64,000 bases of DNA. It comes from Panagrolaimus kolymaensis (Eukaryota; Nematoda; Chromadorea; Rhabditida; Panagrolaimidae). Below the pieces are notes generated by a model that was not told the DNA's origin, searched no databases, and saw only the letters and a program-made list of their open reading frames with translations. Every line of letters begins with the position of its first letter. The first letter of the stretch is position 1. Below, piece by piece: positions 40,619-51,565 of this stretch. A program made the translations under genes and the position numbers. Location: assembly GCA_028622995.1 (NCBI GenBank), contig JAJQJQ010000024.1:2170001-2234000 (forward strand). Reading direction: 5' to 3'.

Positions 40619-40987
40619 GAATGTCATCACCCCGAATATTCATGTCATCAAAAAATTTGAATTACAAATTTTAGATTTTACCAAACCTGTAAAAGACAAA
40701 GCTTTAAAGCTCAACGAGATTCTATAATAATCACAAAACAAAAACAAAAAATTTAGCAAATTTGTTATTCGATGACAATAATTATCCGAAAATGATGACA
40801 TTTGACTATCATATTTTCGAATTATTATTGCCATCGAATAACAAATTTGCTAAATTTTTTGTTTTTTTTTGTGATTATTATAGAATCTCGCTGAGCTTTA
40901 AAACTTTACTTTTTACAGTTTTGATAAAATCTAAAATTTGTAATTCAAAGTTTTTTGATGACACGAATATTCGTCATCATGACATTC
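40619..40987. mobile_element. Diverged foldback element related to the 28.4 kb MITE
   Basis: Arms 40619-40795 and 40810-40987 are imperfect inverted repeats starting GAATGTCAT and containing GAATATTC, TGTCATCAAAAAA, CGAGATTCTATAATAATCAC and AAATTTAGCAAATTTGTT. The arms differ at several positions, so it is older than the 28.4 kb element. I cannot find clear target duplications. TAGGGTTGTCGAATT just outside (40600-40614) resembles the terminus of the 38.0 kb element and may be a fragment of another copy. Confidence 0.75.
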
Positions 40988-41570
40988 TAAAAAAGGGAGG
41001 AAAAAAAGGGAAGGGAAGGTCGTTCAAAAGCAATCAAAAATAAGTTTTTTTTTCGATCGATGCTTCGAAGTTGACTCTCGCGTTCTAAGTTGACTCTCGC
41101 GTTCGAAGTTTTGAACGCAAAAAGCCATAAATCATTGATTGCTTTGATTTTTTTGCTTAAAAAAATGACACGATCTCTAATAATTTTGTTTTATGATGTT
41201 TCAATTTTTGTGTGTTAAAAATTAGCGAACACTTGTTGAAACAACGATTTCTAAGTCTTTAGTTTGGGATAAAATAAAAATAAGAGGAACTTTTATAAGA
41301 TGTATCAAAGGTAAAGCAATTGCTTTCAAAAGTGAATGGGATGATTTTTCCAAGATTTTTCATAATTGCAAATGATGACTAAAGTTGCAACTAATTCTCA
41401 CATCCAAATTATACCAATCCATTTTTAATTTGTTTAATTATGACTCTGTTTAAGTTTTAAGTTTCAAAAAAAAAACGATCAAAACTGAAATCCCTAATTA
41501 TTATGCATGTTTTCTTTGAATGCTTAGGTTGTTGATAGTGGCAATGAGAGAAGTGTATGATGCTAAGATA
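40988..41570. other. Repeat-rich spacer before the 7TM receptor
   Basis: No gene seen. A short tandem of AAGTTGACTCTCGCGTTC (two to three copies) lies at about 41065-41115. Ordinary AT-rich DNA follows up to the receptor 3' end. Confidence 0.5.
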
Positions 41571-42889
41571 TTATTGAACAGTGGTTGAAAATCGTGAAAT
41601 AATAAAGGTTGCAGATTTATGTGGACTGATTCCGCTTCTTTTGATTCCATAAAAATGAAGATAATCTCGACGAACTCGAGCACTAAAAAAATTGGAGATG
41701 TAAGTAAATTATTTCTTTTGACACTTTTAGGGTTTTACTAAAAAAATTAATTACCTGAGAGCAAATAAAAATATTGAACCAGATAAAGCATAAATTGCAC
41801 CAATAAAAGGTAAAACAAATTGAGCATAACCAATTATAGTTGTTTGATTTAAAAAGCTTGCAGCTAACACAGTTAATTCATAACATAATCGAGCGATCAA
41901 ACATGAAAATGTGCAAAGTGAAAAAACTAAAAAATATTTATGCTTTTTATAAAAAGAAAAACTAAAGAAAATTTGTTGAAAAAATTACTAAAAAGTTTCA
42001 TATCATGAAGTTCCGATTTATTAAAATTCCCTTTTTTGGAAGTTAATTTCTGGCAACCTTGATAAGTTAAAACGGAAAATATTAATGTTGCTCCAACATT
42101 TAAAATATAATATGAAAGGTTTACGTATGAAACAATCTGAAAAAATAATAATTTGTTGGAGATGTTAGCCATGGAAAAAAATTAAACTATAAAAATTTAG
42201 GATAAAAACCCAAGAAATTTTTTTTATGAAGGCAATGTTATCCATTTTTTAGTGTTTTTGGGGTTATTTTTTCTTCATAGTTTTTGATTAAAAACAAACC
42301 TTTTGAATTTCGGGTTGAGTAAATGAAACGGATACTCCAGTGCCAGAATCAGTAAAACGATAACGTATTTCAAATGGAAATCGATAAGCATACATACAAA
42401 ATGGAATAATAATCATAATGGCACAAATAATATGAATTAAACGTTTGGACCAAATATTTTTAGTTACATCAATTTGTCGAAAAGCATTATATCGATTAAA
42501 TGCAATCATCGTATGACCAATTATTTCAAAATGGGCTGTATATGAAATTAAACCATTGGTTAATGTGGCCCATAAAGCGCTACTTTCATAAAATTCTTTT
42601 GCAATACGAAATCGAGAAAATTGATAATAAATTATGCTCTAAAACATAGGTCTTTAGGTGGCTATAAAGTTGACTAATCTAATACCAAAAATGAAAACTA
42701 ACTTACCCCAATAATATGTCCAATATCACAAAATGAAATCATAATATAAAGCAAGTAAAAAGGGGATTGATAAATTTGAACTTTTCGCTTACGTGCAACA
42801 ATCAAAAAATATAACATTGAAATATGAAAGGCACCAAAAATGAAATCCAAAAATAATAAAATTGAATCGGGAATTACTGTAGGTCTCAT
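41571..42889 (-). CDS. Serpentine 7TM chemoreceptor (Srg-like)
   Basis: Five exons on the - strand: 42889-42707, 42638-42300, 42136-41989, 41926-41755, 41682-41571; 317 residues, phases consistent. Seven hydrophobic segments are visible, for example LLFLDFIFGAFHISMLYFLI (TM1), FYLLYIMISFCDIGHIIG (TM2) and LIHIICAIMIIIPFCMYAY (TM4). TM3 ends in MIAFNRYNAF...IWSKR, the NRY-like signature plus downstream IW of the Srg group. The tail is basic (ARVRRDYLHFYGIKRSG). It probably signals through G proteins in sensory neurons. The donor of exon 3 could also be a few codons further on. Its last exon is duplicated at 39925-40036. Confidence 0.78.
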
Positions 42890-43158
42890 TGTTGTGGTTT
42901 TTCACTGAAGTTGAAAGCAGCAAAATTTGGGTGTTAACTAAAGCTGAAGAAAGTTTGTTGTTGTTTGTTGACGGGCTTCGAAGGTTGTTAAAAAAATACA
43001 GTAACAGAAAAAAATTATTTTTCTTGATTGCTTGAGAAAAAAGAAGTAACCGAATAAATAAAAATAGAAACAAATTTACCAAAAGTTTTTTGAAAATTAA
43101 ATTTATTTTTATTTATTAAAAATAGAGTAAAAGTTTTTTTATAAAGTTTATTGAATGC

Positions 43159-43851
43159 CTATGCTTTAATGAAAAAAAGCTTATAATTATCCTTATTCAA
43201 AACACAAATTTTTTCCAATGAAAAAAAAAAATAAAGAATGGTCAAATCAAACATTAAAAAAACTCGAGAATGTTTGTTACTATAAAAAGAAGGGTGGCAG
43301 CAATTTAATAATTTTACAATGATGCCAAGAAGAATTGAGACTAAATTAATGCTAATGTTATCAACAAAGAAAAGGTCATGAATTACAAAAGGTACAAGAA
43401 AAAAGGATGTGTTTAAAAATTTTACTAACTTCTGTAACAACAAGGAAGCTATGCTTTTTTTTAAATCAACCAGGAAGTCCTATTTACAATACAACCTTTA
43501 AAATTACAGACGACAGAAAGAAGACGATGGAAGAGAAGGAGGAATAAATATGTGTAAATTTATAATAACTTGTAAAAAATCATGGTAAAAGTAATAAAAA
43601 GAAAAAAATAGGTAAAGTCTTTCAAAATATGGATAACATGAAGGCCATAAGACATTGATGTGCTTCCTTAGTTTGCTTCTTCCATAAATGACAAAATCAA
43701 ATAATGGCAAAGAAAACAAAAGCCTTATACGATTCAAAGCTATTGAAATAATCAACGACGACGAGTCAGGAAAAAAAATATTTACGTAGGTAAACTTGAA
43801 GCTACATAGATGCTTGACAATAAAAAACGTTGTAAATTTCACTAATTTCAT
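43159..43851 (-). pseudogene. Degraded or partial 7TM receptor-like sequence
   Basis: Two adjacent - strand frames, 43851-43504 and 43443-43159, together look like part of a serpentine receptor. The first has IALNRIRLLFSLPLFDFVIYGR, the TM3 LNR...P..Y pattern of Srx/Srt-type receptors. The second has hydrophobic helices and a TM7-like NLVSILLGIIVKLLNCCHPSFY. I could not find a splice pair that joins them in frame: the obvious GTAATT donor and TTACAG acceptor give a stop. N-terminal helices are missing. A pseudogene or an unusual gene model are both possible. Confidence 0.4.
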
Positions 43852-44739
43852 AAAAAAATGTACTCTAAATCAACTTCCTTCTTTTAAAACTATTATACTC
43901 GTGACCATTTATGTATTTATATCATAAATTTTAAAGTTCATAATTTCATAATAAAAATTACAGTAAAAAAATGATTGATATTTGCAACTTTTTATGCAAT
44001 ATACAAATGCGTAAGTTTAATGTCTCAAATATTATCTTTACTAACCAAAGGTATTAGTTTATTTCTTGCATATTTAGCTGTCGTATTATAACAGAAAAAA
44101 GGATGTTTAGTAACTAAAGATTCTGTGTAAAATAAAGAAAAAGAAGCTAAAAAGTTTCAGGTAATAAATAGACCTCTCTCAAAAACTAGTTCAAAGAAAC
44201 CCAAAAATAAAAAACTGTGTTTCATTCATTCCTTTTTTGTTGCTGTTAAAAAACTACCAAAGTTGCTGGTTAAAGACATCATACAATTAACTCTAAGATG
44301 CTAAAATGTTTTTATGTTTCAAAAAATTAAAATTTTGTAAGTAAAAATTCCATCAAACATCAAATCCATGGTTCGAAACTCATCTTTTTTTTTATTGCCG
44401 CCGCCGCTGTTTTGCGAGCAAAAGAGAGGGAGAACGATTTGAATGCGTAAATTGGTCTTGCCACTAAAAAAAAGTAACACGCAGCCAACCATTTTTTTGC
44501 AAGTCCATTTTTTGAAGTTTTGCTTCTTTCAAGCTTTTTCTTCAACGATTTTTTACTTTGAAAATTTTTAACTTTGTTACATTTTTCTGCTGATGAATCC
44601 TATTTCCATCCTCTATTGTTTTTTTATCATCTTCGTGACTTTCATGACTATGTTAATCCGCATCATTAACATATTTCATTCATATTTTATCTCACTTTTT
44701 GTGCCTTTTTCTTCCGAACATATAATCCATTTTTCTTCA

Positions 44740-44746
44740 TTTTCAG
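44740..44746 (+). promoter_or_regulatory. Probable spliced-leader acceptor of rps-3
   Basis: TTTTCAG after a pyrimidine-rich tract, 10 bp upstream of the rps-3 ATG, with no upstream coding exon. This is the usual nematode trans-splice arrangement for ribosomal protein genes. The spliced leader itself is not in this window. Confidence 0.65.
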
Positions 44747-44756
44747 TATATCAAAC

Positions 44757-45525
44757 ATGGCCCAACAAATTACTAAGAAGAGAAAAGCAGTGCAAGATGG
44801 TGTCTTCAAAGCTGAATTGAACAATTTCTTGATGAAGGAACTTGCCGAAGATGGTTATTCTGGTGTTGAAGTTCGTCGTGCTCCTGCTCGTACTGAAGTC
44901 ATCATTATGGCTACCAGAACTCAAAATGTTTTGGGAGATCGTGGTCGTCGTATTCGTGAATTAACATCTGTTGTTCAAAAACGTTTTGGAGCTACTGCTG
45001 GAGCTGTTGAAGTAAGTTTCATCTTGCTTGTTTTATGTTCTTTTCTTTCATGAGTTCTTTTTTTAGCTTTATGCTGAAAAGGTATCTAATCGTGGACTCT
45101 GTGCTGTTGCTCAATGCGAATCTCTTCGCTATAAACTTGTTGGTGGATTGGCTGTTCGTCGTGCTTGCTATGGTGTTCTTCGATTTATCATGGAATCGAG
45201 TGCTCAAGGATGTGAAATCATTGTTTCTGGTAAACTTCGTGGTCAAAGAGCAAAAGCTATGAAATTCGTTGATGGTATTATGATCCACTCTGGCCATCCC
45301 AAAGAAGAATATATTCAAGAAGCTGTTCGTCACGTCAATCTTCGTCAAGGTGTCATTGGTATCAAAGTAAAAATTATGCTTCCTCATGATCCTAAAGGTC
45401 AAATTGGTCCAAAGAATCCTCTTCCTGATCTTATCACCATCAAAGAACCACGTGATGAAGTTACTCCAGTTACTCCTTACTCAGAACATCGTGAACAACA
45501 GCCATCAGCTCCAATCATCGCTTAA
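44757..45525 (+). CDS. rps-3: 40S ribosomal protein S3 (uS3)
   Basis: Exons 44757-45011 and 45067-45525, phase 0; 237 residues, close to the ~243 of animal uS3. It starts [20 protein letters not shown], contains the KH-domain region with [19 protein letters not shown], and then the highly conserved [40 protein letters not shown] and [14 protein letters not shown]. The protein sits at the mRNA entry channel of the 40S subunit. The codon choice is visibly more biased (CGT, GGT, GCT) than in neighbouring genes, as expected for a highly expressed gene. Confidence 0.98.
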
Positions 45526-45637
45526 ACTTCCATTGTTGTTACTTTTTTTGTTATTTAAAGTGTGATAAATTGATAATGTTTTATTTTTGTGTTTATTGTT
45601 TTACATGTTTTACATTTATTTTTGTTTTAAAAAGATA

Positions 45638-46438
45638 TTAGCTTAAAGCTTCTATCATATCAGCGAGCTTGCTTACAAATGCACCATTATCAGGATCATA
45701 CAATTGCATGGAACATTTCTCGACATTGATATCACCTAAGTTCATTTTTTCATCGACGGTTGGGATTAAAACGAGTGGACCAGCTAATAGGATAATAAGA
45801 TTGAGGGTTAAAGCAGTAGCAACAACCAATTGATTGTATGAAGTTATGACAGCTTTGGGATTTAATAACCATAATCGGATTTCATGCAAAACATAAAACA
45901 ATAATAAAGTGAAAACGAAGGTACTAAATGGAATGATTAATGAATTGAGATATGGAAGGATGTAATTGGATTGAATGGGAAAAATTTGGCGGAAAGCTTC
46001 AAATCTTTTTTCAAGGTCAAATCGGAAGAGAAGTAACTCGGAAGCAAGGAGCTTTTTGAAGAGGTTATTGCGATCTTCAAAGGTTCTATCTGATTGAGTT
46101 GCAGTTGCCATGGATTGATTGAAATGGTAAATGGACTGAAAGTTGGCAGATGGTTAGGTTGTTGGTAAACGAACATATCTAAAATGTTTAAAACTCACCA
46201 CGCAAAGATTAGTGATATCATTTTTTAATCTTGTTAAATCTTGATCTGGAATCAATTTGTTTTCTCGTTTGATATCTTCACTGAATCCATAACTACCAGG
46301 ATTTGAATAATCCAAATACAATGCACATCCAATAGAAAGAATTAATAAAATTGTAAATGAAATAATTGAAGCATTTACAATATTTTGAGTTGAAACTTCT
46401 TCTCTTTTGGCTGGATGAGTTTTAGACGTCGATGACAT
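45638..46438 (-). CDS. Three-TM protein, paralogue A
   Basis: Exons 46438-46199 and 46135-45638, phase 0; 245 residues. It starts MSSTSKTHPAKREE. TM1 is at about residues 23-42 (ASIISFTILLILSIGCALYL), followed by an extramembrane region with DLTRLKNDITNLCV, then two more hydrophobic segments in exon 2 (LIIPFSTFVFTLLLFYVL and ATALTLNLIILLAGPLVLI). A CAG at 46464-46462 before the ATG is a candidate trans-splice site. An internal ATG at 46111 would give a 157-residue protein, but the TTTCAG at 46136 joins exon 2 to exon 1 in frame. The protein at 47.7-50.7 kb has the same plan and the same intron position. Family not recognised. Confidence 0.72.
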
Positions 46439-46474
46439 TGTTGTTGCTGCTGTTGCTGTTGCTGCAAATACCAA

Positions 46475-47720
46475 AGTAATAATAAAAATAATGAAAAAAA
46501 ATAGGTAGTAGCTGCCGTTTTTTTCTTGTTGAATAAATCAAAAATAAAGTCCGCTTTTAATGAAGGTGATGTTGTTGACGACGGTCAAAAGCTAACGTTT
46601 ACCTGTTATTTCTTTTTTTCAGCTATGGTCAACCAACAATAACTTTCATCGAGGTCAATGAAAATGGGAAAAAGAAAAATGAAGAAGAAACAAAGAAGGT
46701 AGTTAGTTAGTTTTGTTTTTGAGAGTTTTGATGGTGGTGGTTGTTAGCTTTTTTTCTTTTTCCTCTTTTCTTTTTAGTTTTTCTTTGAGGTTGTGTTGCG
46801 GCGCTGTCGTCGCTGGTTGATGTTGTTGTAGTTGTGGGGTTGCAGCTTCAATCGATGTATACGTTTGTTGACTTAACAGTCGCGAATGGTCAAATGTCCG
46901 AATTTGGTCAAACACACACAAACTACGTATAAAAAATATTGTTGGCCATCGACAGGGAAATTTTTGCGGTAATTTGAGGAGAATATTTTTAAAGAAATTA
47001 ACAAAGTAAAATGGCAAATTTGGTAACAAAAATTTGTGTTTCTTATTTACGGCTAACATCTTGATTCTGTGCCTGAAGCATTGGGTATTTGATTTCTTTA
47101 CTTTTTTGGTTATGACTTTTTGACGAAATCCATTCCATTAATTTTTACAAACTTATTTCTGATTCAAATTGAAAATTTATAAATCGAATAATTTGTAAAA
47201 GATGGATGGAGATAATGGAAATATTGAGACTATCTCTTTCAACCAAATATGTGTTTATCAGGAAATTTATTTAATGTAAATGCAAGAAATTTTGTTTTAT
47301 CTTTTATATGCTAAATTTATTTATTAATAAAAAAAATTAACCCATTATTTTTTAATTATAATAAATGTTTTAAAAAAATTACATACATAAACAAGTGAAG
47401 CTGAAACTTAAATTGGGAAACTAATGTTTTGATATTAAAAAAATAAGAGAGGAGTTTGGGAAAAAATTTGTTGGAGACCAAAAAAATAAAGATTTTTTCC
47501 ATATTGCTTTTTTTGAAATTACCTTTAACCTCTCCAAATTTTTACTTTATCAAAAAAATGTTAGCTGTCTCAAGTTTCGTTCAGGCTTCAAAGTTGTTAA
47601 AAATTAAAGAAATATAACAAAATCTCATTCAAAAAGTTAAAAAAAATAAAGATCAATTTTTTAAAGGCTTTGTTTAATCATACAAAAAGGAAGTTTACAA
47701 TTTAGATTGATTAGATGATT
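46475..47720. other. Spacer between the two three-TM paralogues
   Basis: No supported gene. The 118-codon - strand frame at 46703-47059 is low complexity (Gln/Thr/Lys) and has no splice or start context. GTTGTTG-type tracts lie near 46440-46860. Confidence 0.45.
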
Positions 47721-50660
47721 TTAGCCATGATATCCCGGATATTGATTTTTACACGTTTCAAATGACATACTGTAGCATTCTCTTGGAATATAAAGGGATA
47801 AACCCAAAAAAATAATTATTGTACAAATTGCGAATGCAGCAAAAATAAATACAAAGCATCCACGTTCGAGTTTATTTCTAGGAAGATTATAAATTCGTTT
47901 GGATGGTCGCCGAAAAATATCCGTTTTTCCATGAGTTACAAATACAATAATGCATAAACCAAAAATAATAAATGCCAAAATTACGGTAGTCATTCGAGCA
48001 ATAAAAATATTTCTTTCATAATTTGGAAAGATTTTATCATAATGCTGAGTTCTTCGATCGGTTTCTATTTGACATTGATATAATTTGGAATTGAATAATT
48101 TTGAAAGGGATGTACAATTTTTATTTTTTTCATCAAAACAAATGATATCTCGATTTTGATTATTGTAATTTTCAACGGTCTAAAAAAATTATATGTAAGA
48201 AATTTTTTCAGCGATCTTTAATTCAGTTTTTTTTATCTTAAATTTTTTTTGGTCGTTTTCTTGTCTATTTTTAGTCGAGCGAGCTACAGTGTGCAACGCT
48301 ACCTTTCTTCCTGATCCATGATTATTATTATTTTCAGTTTTTTTTTGTGAGATCCTTTTTTTAGATTTCGAATACTCTATAATAATTTTCGATTCTTGAG
48401 AGAATCAATTCCTGTACATTGTTTTTTTCAGTTTAACTTTAAATTATTATTTTTTCTGGTGTAAAATTGCTCGAATTATTGAGTTTTCAGTTTTAATTTT
48501 TAAACCTTAATAATTTAAAGATCCTTTTCCCACTCCAGAATTTTCTCAACCAAATCTAAGGCATCAAAGATGCTTTGAGTATGTAGTTGTTTTGCTTGCT
48601 ATTGTTTTTGTTCCTTATTTTTTTCCTTTATTTACTTTTTTTTGTTGCTTCCAAAAACAGAGATAGCAGCAGCACGCAAGGAAAAAAAGTATGGATGCAT
48701 ATTTTTTTTTGTTTCGTTTTGGAAGAACTTTAATCTTTTTTCTTCTTTTTTTTTTAAAGCTTTTTTAAAAAGCATTCGTTTAGAAAAATGAGATTTTTTT
48801 TGCATTTTTAAAAACTTTTTTACATATTAACGCCTGCTAAAATAACAAAACAATGTTTGACAGCTGACGCCTTTTTTTAGAGGCTAAATAGCAAGTTGCA
48901 GTTATTAAGAAAACTGCATATTCAGTTTTATTAGTTTGTTCCTAATAATTAAATACAGTGTTGTGACTTTGGCTTTTGGTCGCACCAAGCACCGCACCGA
49001 GCACCAGCCATTTTTAAAAATCGCACCAAGCACCGCACCGGCACCAAAATTTTTTTTATTAATTTTTTTATAATTGATATTTTTGTATATAATAATAACA
49101 AAAGGCTTATTTAAACGTGTTTTATAGCGTTTTCAACCACTTTTAAGCTGAATAAAAGTCAAAAAAAGCTCAAAATTACGAATTTATAAATTTGAAATTT
49201 TTTTTATCGCACCAAGCACCGCACCGAGCACCGGGGTTTCTAAATATTAGCACCGAGCACCGCACCAAGCACCAGCTGGTGCGCACCGGTGCGGTGCGGG
49301 TGCGGTGCGAGTCACAACACTGATTAAATACCTATATGCCGTCTATTTGAAATTCATCAAATTAAAATAACATTTTATGGTTAAAATCCTACAGTTTTTT
49401 AAATCAAAAAAAGATTATTCAGTTTTAAACGCGTTTCAGTTATCACCAAAAAGTAAATAAATGGCGGATTAACTATGGTACCAAGGAAGCGTAGTTTATC
49501 TAACAAAAATTATAAATTCAATATTATTCAGTTAAAAATAATTCTAAAGCTTTAGTTTTATATGGCCAACGAAAAGCGCTTACCTACAGTTTTGATAAAA
49601 AAAAAATTTAATTTGAAAAGTTGCAAAAAAAAAATGACAGCTTAAAAAAATGCAGCGAGAAAAACAGTTTAAATATTATTTATAAAAATTTTCGAACAAC
49701 AGTTTAAAAGATTTGTTTATCAAAATGCCTTCTTTTTTTAAAATTTTAGTTTACTTGGCTCATTTCAAAACTATTCAGTTAATAAAAAAATTTGACTGAA
49801 AAAAATCAAAGCAAACGTTTTACAATCAACTCCAAAACGTAAGAATTGAGTTTTTTACAATTTTTTAAATCAAAAATTTGCCACAAAAAAATGGTGGCGT
49901 AAAAGCCAAACATATTCATCAAGGTCAGTTTAAAATTTAAAACTTTTGGTCATTAGCCTTTTTCACTAAATTTGAATCTTTAAAATTTTTCTGAGCCTAG
50001 TAAAAAAGATTTTGAAATGTACAGTTAAAAACTAAACAAAAATTGCAAAATGCAGTTTTTAAATTTCATTCTTTAATTTTTTTCTTTCTAATTTTTGAAA
50101 AAAACTTCCGCGTTCAGTTTTAAAATAGCCGAAAAGTTACTATGACAGTTAAAGAAATAAAATCCATTACTTACTCCACAAAGTCGAATAACTTGTCGCT
50201 TGAGCTGTGTAAATTCATCATTGGGCATTAAATTAGCTTTAGAAATAATTTCATTATCAAATTTATATTCATCGGGTGCACGAGTCATTAAAGCAAAATA
50301 AATAAGTACCAAAATAAGGGTCAATAAACATACAAGAGTTACAGATAAATCAATAATTTTAGATTTAGTGCAATTTGAAAATGAAAAAATTTCATCATGA
50401 TGAAAGAATAAATGTTCTAATCGTTCCGCAATGGAACCATAATGTTGTGGAGGTTCATCAATAATTTTTTCTTCATCTAATTGTTGTTCTTCATCTTCTT
50501 CATCGATGTGTTTTAAGCCTCCTCCTCCACCAGCAGCGCCGCGGGAAGATGAATTTGAAAGGAGTCTAGTTCGAGAAACCGCGGAAGCTTCAATATCGTC
50601 TGCTTTTGATGAGGATGAAGAAAGAGGTATTAATGGTATAGCTGTTGCAGGATTTGCCAT
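47721..50660 (-). CDS. Three-TM protein, paralogue B (long intron)
   Basis: Exons 50660-50175 and 48179-47721, phase 0; 314 residues. The N-terminus is Ser/Ala-rich with an acidic stretch (HIDEEDEEQQLDEE). TM1 (IIDLSVTLVCLLTLILVLIY) is followed by DEFTQLKRQVIRLCG at the exon end, closely matching DLTRLKNDITNLCV at the same place in paralogue A. Exon 2 has a Cys-containing loop (ICFDEKNKNCTSL) and two hydrophobic segments (TTVILAFIIFGLCIIVFV and FVFIFAAFAICTIIIFLGLSL). It ends FETCKNQYPGYHG. The single intron is 1,995 bp against 63 bp in paralogue A. It contains a MITE and the sense AAACTG array. The ATG at 50660 is chosen. Function unknown. Confidence 0.72.
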
Positions 50661-51565
50661 CACATTTGATATACAAACGCTTAGAATAAAATAACCAAAT
50701 GATGGAACAGTTTATTTGTTGTTAAATAGATTCTTGATCTCTAAAAAGTGGCCGTCTACAACAGTTTAAATGTTATGTTTGTTTTTGTGAAGTAAAAAAA
50801 GTGAAAGGATTTTGATCACTAATTTTTTTTCTTTTTTGATGAAGCACGAAAGCATTAAAATTTACACGATGGGCAGCGGCGCGGCAAAAACGAACGAAAT
50901 GGTCGAAGAAAAAATTTGTTACGTAAAACCAAAAATTAATGTTAATGATTTACAGTTTTTTACGAATCTATTTTTTTATTAGGAGACAGAAATGAAAAAT
51001 ATTAGTATTCACGAAGCTGAATTGGAACCTGACAGTTTAAAAAATAAAAATAAATAAAATTTGTTATAATAAAACATATTTTGTAAAATCACCAACAATC
51101 AAAGTAAAGTAAAACTTTGTTTTTTTCTTTGTTTGAATGAAAATCCAAAAAACTCAAGTTGCCACAGTTATTAAAAAAACCTATGACTATATTGCTTAAT
51201 TTAAAGAAAGTTAGTTAATAAATAAAGAATTTAAAAATGCCACTAAAGTCATAGTAAAAAGAACCTCGAATTTCAGTTTTTGTTTTAAATAAAGGAATAG
51301 AATATCAAAAATTAAAAAGCAAGAAAAGGATTGGGAAATTTGTTGGTACAAATAAAAATGCAAATAACACGCGAAAAATAAAATATTATACTTTACAACC
51401 AAAACACAAAAGGTGAAAAATAGGAAAAGAAGCAAACATAAAAAAAAAATTATTCTTTAAAAAAGGGTAGCTTATTAGGGGCAAATTGAAGCTGCTTTAA
51501 ATTATTTATGGCAGTTAAACGAAAAAGTGAACGTCTCAATCGTCTCAATAAAATCCAGTTTAGTC
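48200..51565 (-). repeat. AAACTG motif array, sense to the - strand gene
   Basis: On the + strand this reads CAGTTTAA, TTCAGTTTTA or ACAGTTAAA; on the - strand it is the same TTAAACTG motif as in kettin. I count about 19 copies in the 1,995 bp intron (MITE excluded) against one in the opposite orientation (48910). About seven more lie between 50761 and 51558, upstream of the ATG, and a few sparse ones up to 52753. The upstream copies suggest the primary transcript starts beyond 51.5 kb, with a 5' UTR intron. Confidence 0.8.
48956..49322. mobile_element. hAT-like MITE in the paralogue B intron
   Basis: A 367 bp element with terminal repeats CAGTGTTGTGACT / AGTCACAACACTG and the exact 8 bp duplication ATTAAATA at 48948-48955 and 49323-49330. 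Subterminal regions are GC-rich arrays of GCACCAAGCACCGCACCGA at the left and GGTGCGGTGCGG at the right, around an AT-rich core. Such subterminal repeats are typical transposase-binding clusters of hAT elements. No coding capacity. Confidence 0.93.

Noticed and set aside
43866..44740. Possible genes between the receptor-like remnant and rps-3
   Set aside because: Only short Ser/Phe/Lys-rich frames; nothing resembles a protein family.
45638..46111. Separate 157-residue gene starting at 46111
   Set aside because: A TTTCAG acceptor 24 bp upstream joins it in frame to the exon at 46199-46438, and the paralogue at 47.7-50.7 kb has the same two-exon plan.
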